Positions 57,901-64,000 of a DNA stretch of 64,000 nt are shown here, one piece after another. Numbering within the stretch: position 1 is the first letter of the stretch; each line of letters opens with the position of its first letter. The stretch comes from Zarea fungicola (taxonomy: Eukaryota; Ascomycota; Sordariomycetes; Hypocreales; Cordycipitaceae), in assembly GCA_900169235.1 (NCBI GenBank), contig FWCC01000133.1, positions 1-64,000 of the forward strand. Direction: 5' to 3'. The position numbers and the translations under genes are program-made. A model generated the notes under the pieces. It searched no databases. It was not told where the DNA came from and was given only the letters and a program-made list of their open reading frames with translations.

Positions 57901-58574
57901 AGGAATAATATTGCCGAGAATGGCACCGACAGCACGCACAATGTTGATACGGACCTCCTTGCTGTCCGGGTCCTCGATGCGAGAGCGGAACAGCTGCAGA
58001 AGCTGATGTGTGTGGTCGCTGAAGTGAATAGGGTCATTCTCAAGCATGGCGTAGATCAGGTAGGATCCGACCTCTCGGGCAACGACATTGTCGTTGTTGG
58101 TGAGGGGAATGATTTGCTGGAGGAACTCCTCTCCCTGCTGGTTCTCCATATCGAGGGTAACGATATCAGCAATCAGGCGGGCCAGAGAGTGGCGGTTGGC
58201 ATTTGACGTCTCCTTGAGCGAGCCCTCGAGGAGGTGAGTGCGGCACAGAGACTTTTGGTCCTCGGCCACCTCATCCCAGTGCTTTGGAGCAATACGCGCA
58301 GCCTGGACAGAGGCGAGCTGTCGGATGGAAGCCTCGCCATGGGTGAGGGCAATCTCAACGAGGAGAAGTAGAGACGCGGGCTTGGAGTAGTAGTTCTTCT
58401 GAAGGTCGGCCGTGACAGCTTTGACCTGTTCCGTGTCGGCTGGCAAGCGAGAAGAAACATCTGGTTAGCGGTGATGTTCGGCAAACAAAGAGGCGGCGTG
58501 TAAAGGCTTAGGAGAGCGAAATACATACGAACTTGGCTGGCCTGCAGCAACTGGACGAGCTTATCCTTGTCCAT
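54977..58574 (-). CDS. KAP123: Importin beta family, Kap123/importin-4 type
   Basis: Three exons: 58574-58529, 58439-56123 and 55916-54977. Introns are 89 and 206 bp; the joined frame encodes 1100 aa, close to Kap123. The start M-D-K-D-K-L-V-Q-L-L-Q-A-S-Q is encoded by the tiny first exon, and the junction gives V-P-D-T-E-Q-V-K-A, the usual opening of this karyopherin. HEAT repeats run throughout, with the importin-N region (E-I-A-L-T-H-G-E-A-S-I-R-Q-L-A-S-V) near residues 40-60 and the acidic loop E-L-E-D-E-D-D-D-D-D near 310. The last exon carries S-H-P-C-Q-Q-D-L-G and ends in HEAT repeats. It imports ribosomal proteins and histones H3/H4 through the nuclear pore under Ran control. Codon use is strongly biased, suggesting high expression. 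Confidence 0.94.
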
Positions 58575-59346
58575 TTTGACTCTTAACTCGCCGGTGAAGG
58601 CTCTTGAGAGAGAAAAGAGTTTTTTTGGAAGTTGGGTAGGATTGTGTGAAGGAAGGGAAAAAAATTTCCAAAGAGCCGGGGTCACCAAAAAAAAACTTAA
58701 GAGGGGTCGCAATTTGCCCCGCCGCTGCCTTGGTACCTGAACGGACGTGTCTCCCTTATTAGTTATGCTGAGACCCCGGCACAAATGGGAGAACCGAAAC
58801 TTGTGGTAGGCCAATGCTATTTAAAATTGTTGTGAAGCACGGAATATCTAGTGTGAATCGAATATTTTCTTGTCCTACACTTTCAAGGCCGTTCTACGCT
58901 GGTAGAACAAAATCTTTCATGCCTTGATATGGGAACGGGAAGAAAAAGCTCACCTGCTAGTGTCGGCCACCTAAGTTCTACTGGGGTACCTAACGGCTTA
59001 TTTGAAGGAGCATTGCGCCCATCCTGGGCCGAAAAAAAACACCCAAATAATTCGTTGCTATACTAATATATAAAGAGGCTGAGTTCTCATGTTACACTTT
59101 TCGCCTTGAGTCCCGCGCTTCCAGCCATGGCACCCCTAGGTCAAAACCTAGACATTAACGCGTTGAAAAGAACAACTGTCTTTTCGTCGGCACCAAATGG
59201 AGGACATCACGCAACCGCCCATTAAAAGTTACAAACCGAGGTCTATTCCATTGCAAAAACACCACTTCATGATGCTTCTTATATCTCTCTGCTATTTTAC
59301 TCCACTTTTCGTTTCAACTAGACCAGACTGTAGCGGAACTGGGCTA
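58575..59346. promoter_or_regulatory. Importin promoter region
   Basis: About 770 bp upstream of the importin start; the next gene to the right is on the same strand and ends at 59347. It holds A-rich and T-rich runs near 58620-58700 but no recognised operator. No gene is seen. Confidence 0.4.
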
Positions 59347-60420
59347 TTAGTCGTCTTTTGACACACTTCTCTCCAGCTTGGCGATCAACGCGAGCTTGAT
59401 ATCACGGAGCAGAGAGGGCCGTTGTCTTTTACCACACTGAGAGGTGCTCAAGCTACCGTTTGGCAGCTCGATATTCATGTCACCGTCGCGGTTCGCCGCG
59501 CGTCTACTTGACGGGCGTTGGCTGGGAACCGCCCTCGTCGCCCAGCCAGACCGCACCTCTTCATTCTCGTGAGCGGTTGCTGCGACCTCAGCCGCGGGTC
59601 GCGCCGCTTGTCCTTCTGGAGCCGTCACAGAAATCTTTCCCCACTCATTGCAACTCTCCAAACCGGACACCACGTCTGCTTGCCGCACTCGGTAACGACT
59701 CCAGCCAGAGAGGCTGATGTTAGCGGCTTGCGTATCGTCCACCAACGTGGGAGAAGTACGGCGAGGATAATCCTGTACAACTGTGTCACTAGAGACGCCA
59801 CTGTGGGAACTAGCAGGGGACGCCGGTGTCTGTGAAGTGCGCCTCTCCAGAGCCGTCGCCGATGTATCACGAACCCGTGGCTGCGGAGTTGACGGTGACC
59901 CGACGGTACGATTGCTCGTTACAGAACGGGTCGAGGTATGTCTGGTCCTGCGATGCTTCTCTTGGCCAGTATCCGAACAGGTTGGCGGCTTCTGTTGCTG
60001 ATTTGGCTGCGGTGCCGCAGATGAGCCGGGAGCCTGCCCCGGCCGCTTCGCCCACCCTGCTGCTGCCCAACTTCTGACACAGGGTTGCTGCGCGGGGCTT
60101 GACTGTTTAGGATCCGAAGCCGCCAGCCCACGGCCGTTTGAACGACCCGGTGCTTCCTGTCGGGCTTTCTGCCGCGCAACTTCGCGGACGTTGCCAGTCG
60201 GGGCTTGCAGTGAGCTAACACGCCTGGGTGGCGGCGGCGGCGACGGCCTGCGTCGGCTGACTAGATCCATTTGACCAAATTTTGAACCAACTGGTCCTCG
60301 AAAGATGTTCCCCTCATCGTCGCAGAAGTAATAACGACCTTCGTCCACATCATAGCCTGTGCAAGTATACCCTTCGGGGAGACGGTCTTCGTCATTGTCA
60401 TATCGATTTGGACGGCCCAT
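59347..60420 (-). CDS. Unrecognised basic, Pro/Ser-rich protein with WW-like N-terminal motif
   Basis: Single exon of 357 aa. I do not recognise the family. Residues about 14-50 (L-P-E-G-Y-T-C-T-G-Y-D-V-D-E-G-R-Y-Y-F, then D-D-E-G-N-I-F-R-G-P) form a compact motif with a WW-like spacing of aromatic residues but without the second Trp; similar L-P-E-G-x-x-x-x-G-Y-D elements occur in other fungal proteins of unknown role. The rest is low complexity: Pro run at about 60-66, Arg/Ser/Gln-rich linkers, then a short helical basic C-terminus (L-L-R-D-I-K-L-A-L-I-A-K-L-E-R). No signal peptide or membrane segment. It may be a nuclear or cytoskeletal adaptor, but this is a guess from composition only. 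Confidence 0.7.
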   Translation of the reverse strand: MGRPNRYDNDEDRLPEGYTCTGYDVDEGRYYFCDDEGNIFRGPVGSKFGQMDLVSRRRPSPPPPPRRVSSLQAPTGNVREVARQKARQEAPGRSNGRGLAASDPKQSSPAQQPCVRSWAAAGWAKRPGQAPGSSAAPQPNQQQKPPTCSDTGQEKHRRTRHTSTRSVTSNRTVGSPSTPQPRVRDTSATALERRTSQTPASPASSHSGVSSDTVVQDYPRRTSPTLVDDTQAANISLSGWSRYRVRQADVVSGLESCNEWGKISVTAPEGQAARPAAEVAATAHENEEVRSGWATRAVPSQRPSSRRAANRDGDMNIELPNGSLSTSQCGKRQRPSLLRDIKLALIAKLERSVSKDD

Positions 60421-61173
60421 TGTATCAGGATGCTTCCGTAAACATGTGGAACGAGGTTACTCACTTGTTTCTGAGTTCTGCTGAAAATGCAAATATTTTC
60501 TGTTTTTCTTTAATTGAGAAGGTAAAGATTTTATCTTTTCCGAAGAACCACGCCTTGGTATTCTGTTGTTGGTATAGTAGTCACCAAGCCTGTGTAGGTT
60601 CAAGAGATTATTATATACGTCGACCTGCAGTTGGGCAACAAGCAAATAAAAGGACGACCTTTGAAGTTAAAAGTTTAGATCTTTTCTTTCTTTGTTTCTT
60701 GTTTTTAATTCTGGCATGCTTTCATTTTCCGCCATGGGCTTGAATAAGCTTTCTGGTGTGAAGTGCTCTTGAGACAGCCCCGCATGGTACAGGCCAATGT
60801 TGCCAAATCGCCTTTGTCGCGGTGTTAATGAGGATTTGGTCTTTTATGATTTCTTGTCAATGATCTGTTGTCTCTTGAGGGCGTGCCCGAAAAGAGAGAG
60901 TGCGTCTTACACATAAACAAAGCCTGGCCAGCATTTCATGCGCAAAACCAGAGCAACATCGTTTCAATTTAGGTGCGGTCGTTTCCGCCATGGCCACCAC
61001 AGACTTGGCACACACTTGAGGACGGATGGGCTGGATGCCTTTGTTCTGGATTTATAAAACTTCTTTGTATGGGAAACGCTTTAAAAAAGGAAGTCTAGAC
61101 TATCAAAGAAACCCCGAGATGGGCATGTGTATAAGGCGTAATAAATTACATGATATGAGAGAAGAAACAAGAA
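60421..61173. other. Intergenic, no gene seen
   Basis: About 750 bp between the start of the unrecognised basic protein gene and the stop of the lysophospholipase gene, both on the minus strand. It presumably holds the promoter of the former. Only short ORFs are present. Confidence 0.45.
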
Positions 61174-63295
61174 TTAAGCAAGAAAAATGGAGGCCAATGC
61201 CACGGCAACGGGGACAATGGCAGCAGAGCCAGAAATGATAGTATGAGCGCCAGCGCTCTTTTTGTCGGTCGCAGCAACGCCGAAGCTGGTATTGCTCCAC
61301 ATCTTGGGCGCATACGGTAACTGGGGAGCGCGGCTGTCAAGAGTACCGTTCCAGCAGTAATTGGCGAAGCACTGCTTGCACGCGTCGGGGACGGCCGTCT
61401 TTGTGCGGGTAAAACTGCGCGACAGCATGGCGCAGCTGACGCACGTGGGCCAGTTGGTATCGCGGGTGCTGTTGAGCTGCGTGGCAACGGCCCAGCCATT
61501 GGCAATCATGGCATCTCTTGTGGAGTCGTTGGTGTTGAGAGTGAATGTAGAGAGATTAGAGTTAAAGACATAGGGGTAGTTGGGAAGATAGACGACAATC
61601 GGCGGGACTGTTCCTGTGAAGTTGCTGGCATCGCAACCAAAGAAGGTGGGGCGGGTGTTGAGGCCTAGGTTTATAAAGGTGTTGGTGTCGGGGATGGTAG
61701 GGAAAGCGGTACCTGCCGACGAGTTGCTGAGTGTGCGTTCATATGTGGCCATAGGAGCAGCACCATCAGGCCAGTTGCTTGTATCCGCACTCGAATCCAC
61801 GGAGAAGACGACATCGACCTTGCGTGCATTGACAGTGTGAGGGTGGTATGGTACATTCTGACCGTCCTCACCTCCATCAACCAGAGTTAGGCGATCAGAT
61901 GGCGCAACGTAGTTCTTGCCGGCATTCCAACCCTTGAAGGGGTTAGGGGTCCAGTCGGCAACGTCGTCACTGGCGTCGCCCAGAGACGTGAGGATATCGG
62001 TGATGATAGCGACGACAGTCTTGGGTAGATTCTTGGGGGTATATTTTTCTGGATCGCTCTTCAAACGGAGGATGATCTGGTTAAAGAGACTGCTGGAAGT
62101 GCCCATGACGTAGCCAACGTTATCAAAGCCGCGGATGCAGTCAGAACCACTGGGGATGGTGCCGTTGACAAACTTGGAGCCAGTGTACTTGAGAGGAACA
62201 AAGCCAGTGAAGCCAGGGTCGGTCGAGCCCAGCTCCCAGGGATTAAACTCGAAAAGTACAGATTCAATCGTAGTGTTCTTTTCGCCCGGAGCTCTGCTGT
62301 CAGCCACCAGAATGGGCAGTGGTGTCCTGCCGGCTGCAAACTCAGTGTCGTCGGCTATCGAGGAAAAGGTGTACTGGGCACCACCGTTCTTGGCCTTGAC
62401 GAGCTGGAACGAGAGCATGCGGCCCCAAATATCGGTGATGGAACGGTTGAAACCGGCGTCCTTTTTCTTGGTCAGCTCATCAATGATGGTTCCATAGTAA
62501 TCTACGATGCTGAGGTTCTTGGGTCCTATGGTTGAACCTGGATTAGTATCGCGTGAATCTTTTGCTGCAACAAAACACACCAAAGACTAACCTTCCAAAA
62601 TAGACTGGCCAAACTGCCAAATTTCATTGGAGTCGACGGCAGCCTGGACAGTGGTAAAGTTGTTGCTGTAGATACTGCCGACTAACCATCCACCTCCGGA
62701 GAGCCCGGAGAGATAGGTAGCACTCTGCAACAGACCACCAAGGTTGCCCTTGTCAGTACTTCCAGCGGAACGGCTATCAAATGCCTTGATGGCGCCGGCG
62801 CCGTTAAGCATGGCACGGTAACCACCACCAGAGATGGCAATGCCAATGTTGGGCAGAGCTGAAGAGCTGGCGTTGACATTTTGCAGGTAGCTGTCGGAAT
62901 CAAAGCCAGGAATGGAGGAGCGCTTGAGGAAGTCCTTGATGGATGCAATGGTCTGTTGGCGGCGAAGAGGAAGCCACTGGGTCTCTTCTGGGCTCAGAAC
63001 GTTGTTGGAGCTATCGCGAACAAACGGTCGCGTGCTGGGGCAGTTGGCCGAGGCCGGGGCGTATCCATCAGGAGCTTGGGGAGTTGCACGGCGGATGAGG
63101 AATTCAATATCTTCTGGGGTTAAATCGGCATTTCTGAGGGCTACATTATTTTCATTAGTCGGCAAGCTCGGAAAGACTTGAAGAAAATGTTCTGTTGCCG
63201 CGGTTACCTTGAGCATCAGCGTCCGCGACGGCTGCCAACGAAGGGCAAGCCAACAACAACGCTGCGGCAGCAGCCAAAAGCTGCGGTTGGCGCAT
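61174..63295 (-). CDS. Secreted GPI-anchored lysophospholipase / phospholipase B
   Basis: Three exons: 63295-63208, 63140-62592 and 62525-61174. Introns are 67 and 66 bp; the joined frame encodes 662 aa, normal for the family. A signal peptide of about 20 residues is followed by the PLA2_B catalytic domain: C-P-S-T-R-P near the mature start, an S-G-G-G-Y-R-A-M-L oxyanion segment, the G-L-S-G-G-G nucleophile elbow carrying the catalytic Ser, and L-V-D-G-G-E-D-G-Q-N-V-P with the catalytic Asp. Many N-glycosylation sequons and C-terminal Cys residues fit a secreted protein. The tail ends in a Ser/Ala stretch and a hydrophobic segment of about 18 residues, like a GPI signal. It cleaves acyl chains from (lyso)phospholipids at the cell surface and helps recycle glycerophosphodiesters. 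Fungal genomes usually hold several paralogues, so no gene number is given. Confidence 0.94.
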
Positions 63296-64000
63296 GGTCT
63301 AGGAAAGAAGAAAACAATATTGGCAGATGATTTATTGTGATAAGCGAATTCACGATCAGATGGGCCGGGGCGGGAAGAGGGGATTGGACGGGTATTATAT
63401 CACGTTTGAGGGATAGCACAAGGGCGGTGGGTGGGCAGTGCAAGTGCACACGCGCTCGCCAGTTAGTTATGTGAGACCCTTTTTGATGACCAAAGTCGGG
63501 CATTTCACGACATTATTACTGCCACAGCCCGGCAAGCCAAGCCGAAATGGAGCCACGGCGAATCCTCCCTGTGGCTAGTCTGAACCCTTATGTACGCCAA
63601 AGCCATAAAAAAACAGGGGTCCGGGTCGCATGGAAGGGGGTGTGTCAGTTTTCTCATCTCCAGACCTGCGTAAAAATAGCCGAAAGTGGCTAGTCGTGCC
63701 GTGATTGCAGCCAAGCCTTTGTCAGCCCTGGGAAGGCTATGGCCGAAGTCTCCGGCGGATGCCACCAAGACGCTACCTGGTTGGGCCGTAATGGGCAAAA
63801 CAATCAATGTCTTGGGGGAAAAACTTATAACCAGCCCTGCAAATTCAAACTACCTCGTACGCCGCGCCGCAATTGTTTCCTGTGGCTCCTTGTCTGGAGA
63901 TGAGAGCCAAGACTCTGCCATCACCAATGCAGGAGTCGCGCATTGCTGACGACGTTTGCAACAGAAACGAGCCCATTCGGAAAGCACGGATCTCAGGGGA
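63296..64000. other. Upstream of the lysophospholipase gene, window edge
   Basis: About 700 bp to the window end. It presumably contains the lysophospholipase promoter. Short ORFs on both strands carry no motif; a neighbouring gene may begin beyond the edge. Confidence 0.4.

Overview
The window looks like nuclear DNA of a filamentous ascomycete (Pezizomycotina), most likely a sordariomycete of the Hypocreales type. Support comes from 50-110 bp GT..AG introns with CTAAC-like branch points, a Zn2Cys6 activator, fungal SNF and ABC-C transporters, a PIR cell-wall protein, and a transposon relic degraded C-to-T/G-to-A in the way repeat-induced point mutation (RIP) does. The species cannot be fixed from the sequence alone. 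Joining exons gave lengths divisible by three for every multi-exon gene, which supports the models.

Left part (1-6.8 kb): an AT-rich, RIP-ruined Tc1/mariner transposase relic is split by a solo LTR with a perfect 5-bp target duplication. About 5 kb without a convincing gene follows. From 6.8 to 15.9 kb lie a Zn2Cys6 regulator, an MFS carrier of the monocarboxylate type, a class-III aminotransferase transcribed divergently from it, and an SNF-type (neurotransmitter:sodium symporter family) transporter. Together they suggest a small nitrogen-compound uptake and catabolism locus.

Middle part: 16.5-22.5 kb carries GPI16, a LUC7-type U1 snRNP gene, an RGG-rich protein and a GNAT acetyltransferase. 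From 25.7 to 36.7 kb two full-length ABC-C transporters stand head-to-tail; both have one degenerate ATP site and they share no intron position. Downstream is a GH43 glycosidase gene broken by one in-frame stop, then an intron-containing tRNA-Pro(CGG), then almost 7 kb without a recognisable gene that ends at a secreted, GPI-anchored PIR protein.

Right part (47-63.3 kb): a conserved, mostly housekeeping block with a WBP4/FBP21-like splicing factor, a dienelactone hydrolase-family protein, a TAPT1-family membrane protein, an importin of the Kap123/importin-4 type, an unrecognised basic proline-rich protein and a secreted GPI-anchored lysophospholipase. The 1-46 kb portion looks more accessory (transporters, long gene-poor gaps, transposon remains); 47-63 kb looks like core chromosome. 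I found no new multi-gene defence or biosynthetic system. The items most worth checking are the LTR-in-transposon nesting, the broken GH43 gene, the tandem ABC-C pair and the aminotransferase/transporter locus.
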